Positions 12,425 through 24,259 of a stretch of 64,000 nt of DNA are shown here, piece by piece. Within the stretch, counting starts at the first letter, position 1. Every line of letters begins with the position of its first letter. Below the pieces are notes generated by a model. That model was not told the DNA's origin, made no database searches, and saw only the letters and a list, made by a program, of their open reading frames with translations. This DNA is from Phragmites australis (taxonomy: Eukaryota > Streptophyta > Magnoliopsida > Poales > Poaceae): the NCBI RefSeq assembly GCF_958298935.1, contig NC_084927.1:38754501-38818500 (forward strand), given 5' to 3'. Position numbers and translations under genes: made by a program.

Positions 12425-15400
12425 TTATGATAAAGATGCAAAAACTTCAGTGTACACTATGTTTTTGGTTTTCGAACCACATGTACCATCTTCATTTTCA
12501 ATCAAGATACTAAGACCTTTTTTGGATGTAACTCGTGACACGGCAACATAAAGCTGCCCATGGGTGAAAACAGGAGTCTTTAAGTAAACACCAACGTTGT
12601 CAAGAGTTTATCCTTGGCTTTTGTTTATAGTCATGGCATAGGATATTTTTACAGGGAATTGACGACGCTAGATACTAAATGGCATCTTATTTTTGACAGA
12701 AGACAGAGCTATCCTAGGTATGTAAACAGTTTGGCCAACATTTTTGCCAGTTATAATAATAGCCTCAATGACAAGGTCAGCAAGGTTTTTAACAATAAGA
12801 CACATTCCGTTGCATAATCCTTCTGTTTGGCTAAGGTTACGTAATAACATGATAGGAACACCTTTTTTTAACACAAGCTCATGTTCTGGGAAATTGTTAA
12901 ATTTAAGCGAATTAAGGAACTCGATAGGGTACAGCAGATCTGGATCCCCAACTGTGTCTGTTGATTTACAAATCGTGTCAGAGCTCAAGTACTATTTTTC
13001 TTCACCTGGAACAAGGGACAAAACATATGAGTTCACCTCATCAGCAATGTCATTTGTAGGCGTTAATATAGCGCGCCTACACAGATATGATGGATCAGAA
13101 AATCACGCTTTAAAATCTGGGTAAATAGAAGCAACAATACAAGCAATCTTATCACTATCTGTATGCAACAAAAAATTAGAAGGTATCTCTATCCATGTCG
13201 CCTCAGATTCATTATCATGTTTTTCAGCAGGTATTTTGCCTTCTCCAATATCAAGCACCCATTTGCTAAACTGAGCAATCTCAAATTGCACAGCGATATC
13301 AAGATCAGGTGATGAGAGTCTCATATTAGTCGTTAATTTTAAGACTTTCACATGATGCCAGAGTGCAGACTTAGTAATGGAAGCACTAACTATTTCAGCT
13401 CTAGTACTGCCTTCTATAACAAAAAGAATTTGTCTTAAATCACCACCAAGGACAATCACTTTGCCACCAAACACAAGCTGTTTTGCTTTGGGATCTTGTC
13501 CACTCATGATATCACGGAAAGTTCTATCTAAAGCTTCAAAACATTTCCTGTGGGTCATTAGAGCTTCATCCCAGATAACTAATGAGGTTTTAAGAATTAG
13601 CTCAGCTAGCATGGTTCCTCTTTTGATGTCACAAACAGTAGAATCATCAATATCAAGGGGTATTTTAAATCGGGAATGAGCAGTTCTTCCACCAGGTAAA
13701 AGTAAGGCTGCGACACCAGAGGATGCTACAGTGAGGGCAATTTTTCCTTTGGCTCTTAAAAACGATATAATTGCATTCCAAAGAAAAGTTTTTCCAGTAC
13801 CACCAAACCCCGAAACAAAAAAAAAATCCAGGAATCTCATTAGAGGCACAATTAACTATTTGTTCAAAACTTTCCATTTGTTCTGGATTTAAACGGCTAC
13901 ACAAAGATGCTGATTCCGTTTGTAATTCAAATAAGTTGTAAGACATCTCATCATCTATAAGTCTATTAGCGAAAAATTGCGGAGTTTTTTGGGCCTTGGC
14001 AGGTAAATTATAGTCTTTTATATTGGCTCCATGCTTACTAAGTAAAGTAGAGATTTCATCAAGAATCATGTCTTTTAGTTCAGGCAAAGGAAGGCTGAAA
14101 TTTGGGTTCTGTAAAGTTTCTTTCAGTCGACCCTGGATGTCATCTCCTAAATAAAACCAAATTTTTTCAAAGAGCGAGAATTCATCTTTGACATCACAAA
14201 AGAGCAACATAGTAACTAAAAGCTGTCTGAGCTGAGGTGATGAACCCCATGTAATTGCCTCATTAAACGTGTTAAGCCACTCACTGTCATCTTCTAAAAG
14301 ACCGCGGGTTGCACATGTTTCTTTGAACGTATTGTAGACTATTCCTTCATAAGTCTTAATGTCTTCGTAGCTTTTTGCACCTTTGACAATCATGAGTAAC
14401 ATTCTTAAAAAGTATCGTTCTCCGACGCTGGGATGCACAAAATATAGACGTCCTATCTTAAAACCATGGCGTCTTTCGTTCCACACTCTATCGATTTCAT
14501 CCCATGTAAATAACGTAGGATATTCACAATAAGTTAAATTGTTTCCTTGCTGGTATTTTTGGTTAGCTAAAAACCATTGCGTTAGCATAGTTCGTTTCAC
14601 ACGCTCATTTGCCACGATTGCAGATAGATTATCAGTATCTTTGTAAGTCACCCAATTTTCGTTAGGCAAATGAACAGGGAGGCGTTCTACAGCCGGGACA
14701 TGTACATGTATTTCATAATCAAATAAACGCCAACACGCATCTTGCTCGTAGATATATCGACAATCTAAGTATTCTTTTACTTCATCGATAGTTATAGTCG
14801 TAGGATCCATAGGCGTATCTTGACCCCTTTGTATCCGCTCAATATAGACTTTTGCACAGTCAGGACCTTTCGTAACATATTTGAACAAATATTTTAAAAC
14901 ATGTGTCCTGTTACAATACTCAACATTAATATGAGCCTGGAACTTTTTAAGGAGGGTCATGTTATAAGGCACCACCCATCGGTTATCTAAATCAGCGTTT
15001 CCTTTCCTAATGTATCTCCCATTATCAGAACGTTTGTATATAGCAAAGCCTTGGTCGTCGATTCTAGTTTCATCGGAAAATGGTTTCAGATAGCCTTTAG
15101 AGCATATGCCGCTTTTCATACAAGGACAATTTGGGTTTTGTGCACCACAAGGGCCATACATCATATGTTCTGCAATGAGAGCATAGCCAAGGGGGTCAAG
15201 CTTTGGATCTGGGATCTCAGCACTAATGAAAGAATCTATGTACTCAGCTGTAGGAACAGGTGCAGCGTGGCGGAGCCATAACAGCATATGCGCATGCGGC
15301 AAGCCACGTTTTTGGAATTCAACAGTGTGAAGCACTGGTGAATGGGAGCAAGTGCAACAAAAGGTAAGCGAAGAGAAACACAAGAAAGTTGTGTAAAAAT

Positions 15401-17225
15401 GATAAAAGAAACGAAAATAAAATGGGTGGGAGTTAAAGACAGAAGTGCAAGAAACAAAGAGGAAGCACACCTGCATTAATAGGACCAAAGGCCATATCAC
15501 TTTTGATATCTCCAAGCATCTCTTGTAACTTCATGTGATACACCCTAACAACAACATCGGCTCTATCAGTGTGCTTTTGACCACGCTCAAATCTAAGGGC
15601 TTCACCAATTTCAGGCCATTTTGGGTTGCACGTGAAAGTTAAAAATATGTTAGTAACACCATAGACTCTAGTAATGGCAACCGCATCATGAAAGTTTTGG
15701 ATCATGTATCGTCTACCCCCAGTATGGCTCGCAGGAAGATACGTACGCTTACCCACAACATCGCCATCTATAGAATTGTTTGTCACAGCATCAACAATTC
15801 CTTGGAATTGTTCCACTCTAAGTTTGTCCTGATTGTCGATGATCCATTGTAATCTATTCTCATCAATACAAGCCCGAGCATCAACCTTAGCCTGCGAAGA
15901 TAATCTACCACAGCAAAGATACGGGTTTGGTTGATTTGCTCTATAGTGAAAGCAATAACGATAGTAATCTTACATTGTCATTTTATTCCGAGCATTCGGC
16001 CTTGTCAGATCAGCACCTACATAAAGGACACCTACTTGGAAATCACGTTCGTCGTATGGGAATAATAGTGGATATTGCAAGGCCATAAGAGCAGGATGAA
16101 GTATTGATATCTGGCGAAGGGCATCACCAAGACAATCGACTATTATGTCACGTTTAAAAGTATCGAGTGAGAAATCCCCAACCACTAATAAAGCGAGTTC
16201 ATCGCATGTTGGAAGGTTATATTGCACAGGGTCACCATCACGAGCGCCAATAATTCTAATCGCCAAATTTTCTTCAGGGTATTCTATTAATCGATCTCTT
16301 GCCATTCTAAATTTTTTCACTAAAGGGTTATATTCGTCTAACATTCGTAACAAGCCTTTGATGATCTCTTTGTCTAACTCATGTTCTAATGCTTCAGATG
16401 GATCTAACGCATGGATCCTGTTTGTCACTTCGTTTTCAGTATCATAGATGTAAAGCTCAACGAAACGCGGGGTCTGACCACCACTTGGAAGCAAAGATCC
16501 AATACGATGGTAAATTTGCCCATTAATACGGAATACGTATGGACCTTGGCCTCTGTTTATAGCATTATCTATTCTAGCACCCATTGAGGTAAAAGCAAAC
16601 AAACAATTATATTGTCGTATTTGTTTCAGAAATTTCTTGCATCGAGGATCGTCATCGTATTTTAAGAGGTCTTGTAAAAAGGGTGAATGTTCTATAAATG
16701 GCGGGATTTGAACTTTCCCACCTTTACAACATAGGTTGTAAACCGGTCCCTGTCCCCTAGCAGTAGACGATCCTCGTACAGACTCTACATACCAAAATAA
16801 AGCATGGCAATGTTCGCATTGAAATTCCGGAGATGCAAAATATGATCTCCCGCGATAAGTCTCTGCGCACCGGGAAAACACACAATGAAACATAGTAAGA
16901 CACAGTGCCATGCGTTGAGATTTAAAAAGGCCAACGGCAATCCTATATATGGATCTATACCTTTTAAATAATCTATATATTCCTGTGTGAAGCGCGCATA
17001 TAGGTTAGTCACAACACAACCCTCGCTCGGTCCTATGAGAAAAATAAGGCAATGCATCACATTAAGCAATCCCAATAGGTAACGAAACTAATCATAACGT
17101 TATAAAATCTACACCAGAACTACCTGGTAGTTTCAAACGACAATGGTTATCTAACCTTCGGCGCTTATGCCGATTGTCCGTTGTCACATCAGGAGGCAAA
17201 GATGGGTAGGCAACGTCTCCTATTC
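12425..17225 (-). pseudogene. Helitron Rep/PIF1-type helicase, inactivated
   Basis: Catalytic gene of the Helitron: an HUH-endonuclease Rep domain joined to a PIF1-family helicase. Visible exons: about 17222-17113 (basic, KRRRLDNH), 16911-15974 with CEHCHALFWY, 15891-15471, and 15334 downwards; introns 15973-15892 and 15470-15335 are GT-AG. Rep motifs are intact: the HUH site LPHAHMLLWL at about 15290 and the paired tyrosines YLFKYVTKG at about 14890. The helicase keeps Walker A GFGGTGKTF. It is broken by a run of ten T (nine would keep frame) at 13817-13826 and by four in-frame stops at about 13105, 12992, 12670 and 12612. It ends at 12425 after the late helicase motif TINKSQG. The N-terminal exon structure above 16911 is uncertain. 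Confidence 0.85.
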
Positions 17226-17719
17226 ATGGCTGATCCCAGCCAAACAAAGACAAAAGGGGGGAGGGGGCGGAGAACATACATAAATAGCAATTTATACAGC
17301 GGAAAAGACAATATAAAGCATAAGTAGCAAAATATGAGGTAGGGCACATACTTGGCCTACTACGTGAAACCCGAGGCATCGATGAATTCACTATTAACTT
17401 GAATGGTTGCCAAAAAAAAAACAGGAAAGAAAGAACGATGAAACAGGTGGGCAAATAAACAACATAGTGTAAAAGAGTTGAAGTAAGCTGGCAGTGAACA
17501 AGCTATCTCAATAACGAGACAGAACATATAAAAACACAAACCACCTATTTTGTATATATACGTATAGGACTCACCACAATAAAGCGTAACGAAGGAAACA
17601 ACATGGCAGGTAATAAAACAATTATCTTATTAATAAACATGCAAGGAAACAAGAGAAAGCTTACATGACAAATATTACTTACAGGCTGATATGAGCAATA
17701 ATAAAAACAAAGCAGATGT

Positions 17720-18265
17720 CTAGAACCATGGATAGGCAGAAAGGATGTCAGGAAGAGGTAATTGGCAAGGTTCACTCATATCGTCAGCAAACCTATCCTG
17801 AAAATGAACAAACAGATCAACAACACCGGCCCAACTCACAGCGCCAGCCGCGAGCTGAATAGCACGGTGTGCTACTCTCCTATAGTACAACAAGGCTTGA
17901 TAACTGTAATCAACGACCAAAAAACCATAAAGACCTTGTAGGTAACTTACAGCCTGGAACGCTGCTTGCTCATAAGGAGCCATATAAGTTATATGAGGAC
18001 AATTCCAAAAAAAGACATGTTGACCAGTAACTTCTGTGCGCAAAGGTGACAATTATATCTCTACACCAGCTAGAACAGATCCATCATGAGCGACCTCAGA
18101 CAAATAATAAGCAGATACCAATTGACACCGACTGACAACAGCCTGTAACAAAGAAATGTAGGACGCACCCACTACAAACATCCTACCATACAAAAGTAAA
18201 AGGAAATGAAAAAAGTGTGAAAAAAATGAAGGGTCAGCAACAGTGATAAGAAGAACTGAATACAA
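17720..18265 (-). pseudogene. Unknown coding-like segment in the Helitron 5' region
   Basis: A single minus-strand frame reads through about 180 codons with one TAA at 18053-18055. The protein is not low-complexity: aromatic-rich with FFWNCPHITYMAPYEQ, then QGLYGFLVVDYSYQALLYYR and DRFADDM. I do not recognise a family. It lies upstream of the Rep gene in the long 5' portion of the element, so it could be a captured host exon, an extra Helitron gene, or an upstream exon of the main transcript. Confidence 0.4.
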
Positions 18266-18528
18266 GATATAGCAACATATAATAATGTAATCAACAAGTA
18301 AATAAGCATATCTATATGAAGAGTTACCTTAAATAGTGGAAGGTCACCTCAATAACTAAGATATAAAGGCCAGTAAGCAACCAACAAGCCGGAAAACCAG
18401 AATCCTAAACACCTCGCACACAGACGGAAGCAGCGACAAAGATGAAACTCATACACCTGCAAAGCATCAATTTATATACCAAATATAAAAGTACAATAGC
18501 AATTATCCAAAAGAATGTAGATGGCCAA

Positions 18529-18652
18529 ATGAAGCAATCGCCAATTCATATGCGAAAATAACAAAATACGACATCCACACCAGTAAACAAATGAAGCAAT
18601 CGCCAATTCATATGCGAAAATAACAAAATACGACATCCACACCAGTAAACAA
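18529..18652. repeat. 62-bp tandem duplication
   Basis: Two adjacent, apparently identical copies of a 62-base unit beginning ATGAAGCAATCGCC, the second starting at 18591. It lies in the non-coding 5' portion of the Helitron. Confidence 0.85.
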
Positions 18653-18659
18653 GCGCGAG

Positions 18660-20660
18660 GGGATAGTGTATTAACCATCAGGAACAGCGGGAGGGGGGGT
18701 AACTGGGAGCAAATTTTCATAACGGATTACAACACTCAAGCTAACATGTTTCCATTGATGTGTAAGAAATCAACAAAGAGGTACATATCTTATAGGATCT
18801 AATCTGCTATTACCCCACAACACCAATAGGCATATAAACAGCATAGAGCATCGAGCAGGAACCTTATCTGAAAACCATGGACAATCAAGTAACAACCAAT
18901 TCCTGATATAAACTTGTATCATTCATGTAGGAACCCTCTTCCAATAAAATAAGTAATCATACTCATGCAAGCTCTAATAATATAAAAATTAAATCAATAA
19001 ATAAGTAATCATATCTATGCGAAATCTCACCTTCAACAAAAGCAGATAAGCTGATCAACTGAGATGCCTAGATCAACAATGAACAAAGGAACCAGCAAAC
19101 GAAACTTCCAGAGAGATTGTAGACAAATCCATGGAGCAGAACGCCGTAGACTTGCAGCACATAGCAACCCAAAAGTAAGTTACCTTAGATATAACAACAA
19201 TGCGTAAAAAACTTAGCAAACAGGGAAAACAAAGAGGAAAATAAATGTACGCATCTGAAAAGGAAAAACAAATGTAAGTGTTGACAACTAAATGGTGTAA
19301 CCAGCAACTCAAAGGTAATAATATAAAAATAATGAGCCTCTCTGCATGAACCAAACCCCACGCCACAATGCATTAAGCGTGGGCATCAAAAATATATAAG
19401 AATTACACTAAGAACGTTCGAGACAAAGGGGCGGGGGACTGAGAGCATCGACACAAAAGAAAACAAAATAGCAAATATAATCAATTAGATACTAACCTTA
19501 CCGTGCAGCAGACATTTTGTATGGCTCCGAAAAACCTCCACAAAATGCAGGCTCTGCCACCAAAGTAAAACCGTTAGGCAGCACCACCGAACACGAATGC
19601 CAGCCTTCCCAGCGCAAGCTAGGAGCCAAAACAACCAACAAATGAAATCCAAAGCAAGTCATCCGTATGGCCAATCTAACAGCCAAAATGGAAAGAGGGA
19701 AAAAATGAAAGCGGCAGGAACAGAACTCTACAACCGCTAGGCCAGAGCAAAGTCCCCATCTGTACGAACCCAAAGAGCAACCACACGATGAAAAAGGGCG
19801 CGGCATACAAACAAAAAATTCAAAACCGAAAGAAGCGCCTCCAGTGCAAGCCTAGAACCCAAGAACAACGAGCAAACTGAGGCACAAACCAAATCACCCA
19901 CAAAGACAACCCAGGAACCGAAATCGAACGAAGGAAACAGGAAAGCGACCTGAAGTGTACTGTGCAAACCCTAGACGACACAAAAATCGGCAACATCAAG
20001 CCCGTCCGGCCCGCGGGGGGAAAACCTGAAAAAGAACCAACAAAGTTGACGCACAAGCGAAACGCGTGAAAAGAAAGAGACAGATCACATTCGAGGTCCC
20101 CATCAGAGCCAGCACGAAGACCAGCCACACCATAACAGGCACCGAGCCATTGAAGCAATAGTAATAAAAAAACTGAAAGGACTGTCTCCACTAGAAAAGC
20201 ATCACCATGGTAGAACCTCAAAATGTCCATCCGGAAACAAACAACACCGATCTATATCCTCAAATCCGAAGAGCGGAGGGAGAGGTGACAGGAGAGAACC
20301 CCATCCACACTAAATCGCAGGAAACATATCTAAGCAGCAGCCGTTCAAGCAAGCAGGGAGGGAATGGGGAGCCAACGGGGACACCAGATCTCACCGACGA
20401 CGAGGCCAAGAAAGCAACCCGAAAAGCAACGAACAAGCACTGAGCACACACGACAGAGCCTCCAATGGTCCACGACCTTTTACCAGGGGCAGCACAGACA
20501 GCAGGAAGGCAGCCAACGGAGCGCAGGCACGTGGACCGCGCTAATGGGGTGGTCGGCAAAAACAGCAGCACAACTAGAGCCGTTGATGTGCGATCGAACG
20601 TTAAAAATAAAACACGTGACGTGGGCAGGCTGAGAGCAGGCCTATTCAGCCAGGAATAAA
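18660..20660 (-). other. Helitron 5' region without recognisable genes
   Basis: The plus strand is A-rich, so the transcribed strand would be rich in T and C. Open frames are low-complexity and unsupported. It probably serves as promoter, leader and intron sequence for the Rep gene. Confidence 0.45.
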
Positions 20661-20668
20661 GATATAGA

Positions 20669-21240
20669 TCATGGGACAACAGGGATACACCTCCGGCAAG
20701 AATTCTCGCAGGTTCAAATAAGCCTCTACATGAACTCCTCAGCAACACGCTACGAATTCTGAACCTTGGAAGGAGATACTCCAAAAATTGAACCCTAATA
20801 TCACACTTATCTCAGAGATTAAAAAAGAAGTTATTCAACATAACAATGGCATAATCTTCATCCATCAAAACTAAATGAACCAAGGCACCAAAGAAAACAG
20901 CATCTAGCTTAGACACTAGCATACCATCTACCAAATCCATGAAACCAGATATTGGAACACGCTAGATCCTAATCTTCCGAGATCCCCAGTACACAACAGC
21001 TGTAAGATACCCCTTCTGACGAAAAGATGGGTCGACAGAATTGTCCGCTGCAGCACCTCCAGCACCAAATTACATTTCGGAAAACTGTTAACATAGCCAG
21101 TTCATTATTCATATTGAGCCCATGATGGCGAAAAACGTTCTACCATGCAAAACTAGGAACAGCAAAATGTCTTGTTCAGGAATGTTCCTGAGTTGACAAA
21201 ACTGCAGGATGATGGCAGTCACTGAGACTTTTCATTTGAT
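20669..21240. other. Flank between Helitron and NAC gene
   Basis: No gene identified. The minus strand from 21070 to 20812 carries a frame of about 85 codons with one TAG (SFRQKGYLTAVVYWGSRK, then GFMDLVDGMLVSKLDAVFFG) that reads like protein but matches nothing I know. Confidence 0.3.
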
Positions 21241-21556
21241 AACTGCACCACAAAGATGATTGTGCAAAGTGACTACTTGTACAGGCCAAGGGCCTGCATT
21301 CATTTCCGAGGTATCAAAAGCATAGTGCTCACTTCAATGAAAAGGAAAAAGGAGCATTATGTCGTGTCTTGCAGATCCTTGAAGATTCCATCAATATGTG
21401 TACCAGAGGACTCAATCTTCAAAACGGCTGAACCAATTGTTTATCCAGGTTTGTAATGAAAAGCAGAATATCAAATAATTTAGCAATCATGAAACCTCAA
21501 ATAAGTGACAGTGAATATACTCTGAATCAGGTCCCATGATCATCAATTGTAGGCAC

Positions 21557-23466
21557 TCAAGGAGATGAACCGCCAGTTGTCGATGTGGAAGCATTAGTGG
21601 TATTGGGGATGTAGTCTGGAGACTCCTGCTCAAACCTAGGCTCAAATGTACCATTGGAGAGCAGCATGCTACAGGAACCAGGATCATCAGCTAGAGAAAA
21701 GGACAGGTCATTCAGCTCTATGTATTGTTCGGTTCCTATTGCTTCCAGCGTAGGGTGAATTAAATGTTCACAACATGACCCACAATGGTTAGAATTGCTC
21801 TCCACTGATTGGGACGCAAGCTCATCCAGTTCACTAAATATTGTTTCACTACCATCCAACAATATTTCGTTGTCATAGTCAGCAGTTGAATCTGGCTGAA
21901 TCAAAAACCGAAAAAAAATTAATGGAGTTAACGCAGAGCACAGACGAGACAAACAGAAAGGAGCCTGGTATACAAGAAATTACCAATGAACCATCTTCAC
22001 CAGCAGTACATAGAAGATTCATTGAGGAACAACTGATAATCTCAGCTAGCAGCTGTATGTGTATGCAATCAAAAGGAATATCTGGAGAAGAAGTTCTGCC
22101 AGGACAAACTCCATTGACAGCATGTTCGTCATTACTTTCTGACAAGGGGCCCAAAGAAACCTCGCCATTATCACTCACAGCCAGGTGCTGACCAGCAGAG
22201 TTCAACCCACCACAAATGGATTCAGGTGGACAAGGGGCCACAGCATGGGAAAATGATGAATTCTCCACATTGGCATCATTCCAGTCCTCCTCGTTGAATG
22301 GAGCACCATATTGTGCCCCAATCTTGGGGCCTGGTCCACTTTTCTGAAAGATTTTGCAGAGAACGCAAGCATCCTGCAAGAAGAAGGTGAAAAAGGAATT
22401 ATACAGAAAACCAGGTCACTTTGCGAATCTCATTTAACAAGGAGATAATATGCAAAATGAGGCAAGAGGCAGCAACTATGGTACATCCATGGTCATGTTT
22501 GTGTCATTGTGTTCTCCATGTAATTAGCCTACCCCAACTTGCTTGGGACAAAGGCTGCTGCTGTTGTTGTTCAATTGTACAGTTTGGCACATGATCCACA
22601 ACTATGTACTAAGCTCGACAAAAATACTCAATAACCCAGAACACAACTTAGCTCAAATATCTAAATCACCTCAGCGCATTTTCTGAGTTTCATTGGTTTT
22701 ATTCAGTTTCTAAACTTCTCTACGAGTAATATCTCTAAAGATGGAGACTTGTTAGTCGTTATCTGATAAAAGGATCCATTTCATAAGGTTGATAATGAAA
22801 CAACTACAGTTCCACAAAGGGCATCATACCAGTTTAACACCAGAAGCAGCTAGTTCCTTGTCCGCCAGCCTATATTCATACATTACCCAGTCAGTTCTGT
22901 CACCTCGTGGTGGCTTGCCAAGATGAAACACCAAAGTTCTCTTCATCCCAACAGTCCTAGAATTATACACCACTGGCCTGTCCTTTCCAGTAGCTTTCCA
23001 ATATCCAATTCCAGTTGACCGGTTAGTTCTTGACCCACTAGAATATTTCCTATCACGTGGGCAAAAGAAATACCACACAAGATCATTACTCTCCAAGGAA
23101 GCTTTCTCTACAAAAAGGTAAACAAGAGACAATGAACCATCAAAACAGTCTTGTGATCTGCAAAGTAAGATATTTACAGCCAAATGTAAATATGATTATA
23201 TGAGGGGGGAACAATACTGAGAACGAAGCCAAAAATGGCACACATGAAAATACAATTATTTTTTACTGCTAATTACACAGAAATAGGTGAGACTGTCCCA
23301 AACCACTACCTGGAAGATCCCAAGGGGCAAACTTGTATAGATCAATCTCCGTAATAGCATTGCAGCGTAAGTATTTTCCCAACAGCTTCCTCTTTAAATA
23401 GTAGACAGTGAGCTCAACATCAGTTGGATGAAACCGGAATCCAGGAGGAAGCGATGTCTTGGCCAT
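21557..23466 (-). CDS. NAC transcription factor, NAC082-like, four coding exons
   Basis: Plant-specific transcription factor. Coding exons on the minus strand: 23466-23310, 23107-22830, 22373-21984, 21895-21557; all introns GT-AG, 387 residues. NAC subdomain A reads [20 protein letters not shown], with the DVEL variant characteristic of the NAC082/NAC103 branch; subdomain D has [14 protein letters not shown] and E has DWVMYEYRL. After the DNA-binding domain comes [16 protein letters not shown] and a long acidic Ser/Glu/Asp-rich activation region ending TTGGSSP. No membrane helix is visible. The start at 23466 is fixed by the conserved [10 protein letters not shown]. Its leader has a 5' intron and an upstream ORF, described separately. 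In Arabidopsis, members of this branch act in nucleolar and ER stress; which one this corresponds to is inference. Confidence 0.92.
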
Positions 23467-24250
23467 AGGGAGAATAGTGCGTTTCTCTCTAGTAGTAGAA
23501 CAGATAATGAGATACAAAATTCTTGGTTGAAGCGGCAAGGACGGAAGCGCAATGCAGTGAAGGTTGCTAAATATCAAGTCCAATGTCGAGATATTATGGA
23601 GCAGCAGAAGCGTTTATGGCATCCGCACCAAAGGAACCAGAAGTAAACCTTTGTGGAATCAAAAGACATCTGAAGAGCAAGCGTGGTCCTGCAGGAAAGA
23701 AATTAAGAGATTTATATGTTATGAACAAGATTAATACTGTAAGAAGGAAAGTGTACGTGTGGCTTGCAATTCAACATGACAAAGTGGGAGAAGCTGAGCC
23801 GATGAAACAAAAGTGGCATGAGGAAATTGAGAGAGTAAGGGCCTGTTTGGTTTGGAAGAGGTGGTTGGGTTAACCATTCAATCATTGAGTCAGGAACGGA
23901 ACGCGGAAACGAATGCAATGCAGCCCTAAATACAGTAAGAAGAGACAGCTGTAGGAATGAATCACGAATGCAGGGGGTAGGAGAGATCCAAATCGAAGGA
24001 AGCAAAGAGCGCGAGAAATGGAGCGGGGCGAGAGAGGAGACTTACGAGGAGGAGGCGTTAGTGAGGGGCCGCCGGCGAGAGTGGGACGATAGGAGAGGAG
24101 AAGGGCAATGGATTGGGCGTCGATGGAGGCGAGGCCAGCAGCGGAGAGAAGGCAAGCGCGGCGGCGGCTCCTCCACCTCCAGGATGGATTGGCCGGCGTC
24201 CTTTCCTCCCAGAATGCAGCTGGGCCTCCTCTTCCTTTCAGTTAGGGAGG
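23467..24250 (-). promoter_or_regulatory. 5' leader of the NAC gene with a leader intron
   Basis: A GC-rich first leader exon (about 24250-24046, no ATG found) ends at a good donor, CTC/GTAAGTC. The intron 24045-23689 ends TTTCCTGCAG. The second leader exon runs straight into the coding region. The transcription start is not determined. Confidence 0.6.
23574..23669 (-). CDS. Upstream ORF in the NAC leader (31 codons)
   Basis: Starts at ATG 23669 and stops at TGA 23574-23576, ending 107 nt before the NAC start. The inferred second leader exon begins at 23688 after TTTCCTGCAG, and this is the only ATG I find between there and the main start. The peptide is short and unusual: aromatic and cysteine-rich, with [23 protein letters not shown] and a terminal Thr. 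NAC082-type mRNAs of eudicots are reported to carry a conserved-peptide uORF that represses translation; I infer this is the grass counterpart but cannot align it here. It could regulate NAC synthesis by ribosome stalling or simple competition. Confidence 0.6.
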   Translation of the reverse strand: MSFDSTKVYFWFLWCGCHKRFCCSIISRHWT

Positions 24251-24259
24251 CACGGGATG

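Larger units (their letters stand above)
6488..20668 (-). mobile_element. Autonomous-type Helitron with both termini
   Basis: Rolling-circle transposon of 14.2 kb on the minus strand. Its 3' end is CTAG at 6488-6491 (read on the minus strand), preceded by a 9-bp stem hairpin with arms ATCGGCGTG and CGCGCCGAT around a six-base loop; this is the classical Helitron terminator, a few bases from the end. The 5' end reads TCTATATCTTTATTCC at 20668, and the flanks are host A and host T as required for AT insertion. Inside are a Rep/helicase gene (12425-17225) and an RPA70-like gene (7606-12204), the two genes typical of plant Helitrons. A later solo LTR (8668-10107) accounts for about 1.4 kb. An alternative 5' end at 20662 is possible. 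The helicase is broken, so this copy is probably not autonomous now. Confidence 0.88.

Noticed and set aside
20651..20663. Alternative Helitron 5' end at 20662
   Set aside because: TCTTTATTCC after A also fits, but TCTATATC at 20668 is closer to typical plant Helitron starts. Left as a minor uncertainty.
23583..23873. 96-codon plus-strand frame over the NAC leader
   Set aside because: Antisense to the leader intron and uORF exon, with no domain; the minus-strand explanation is better supported.
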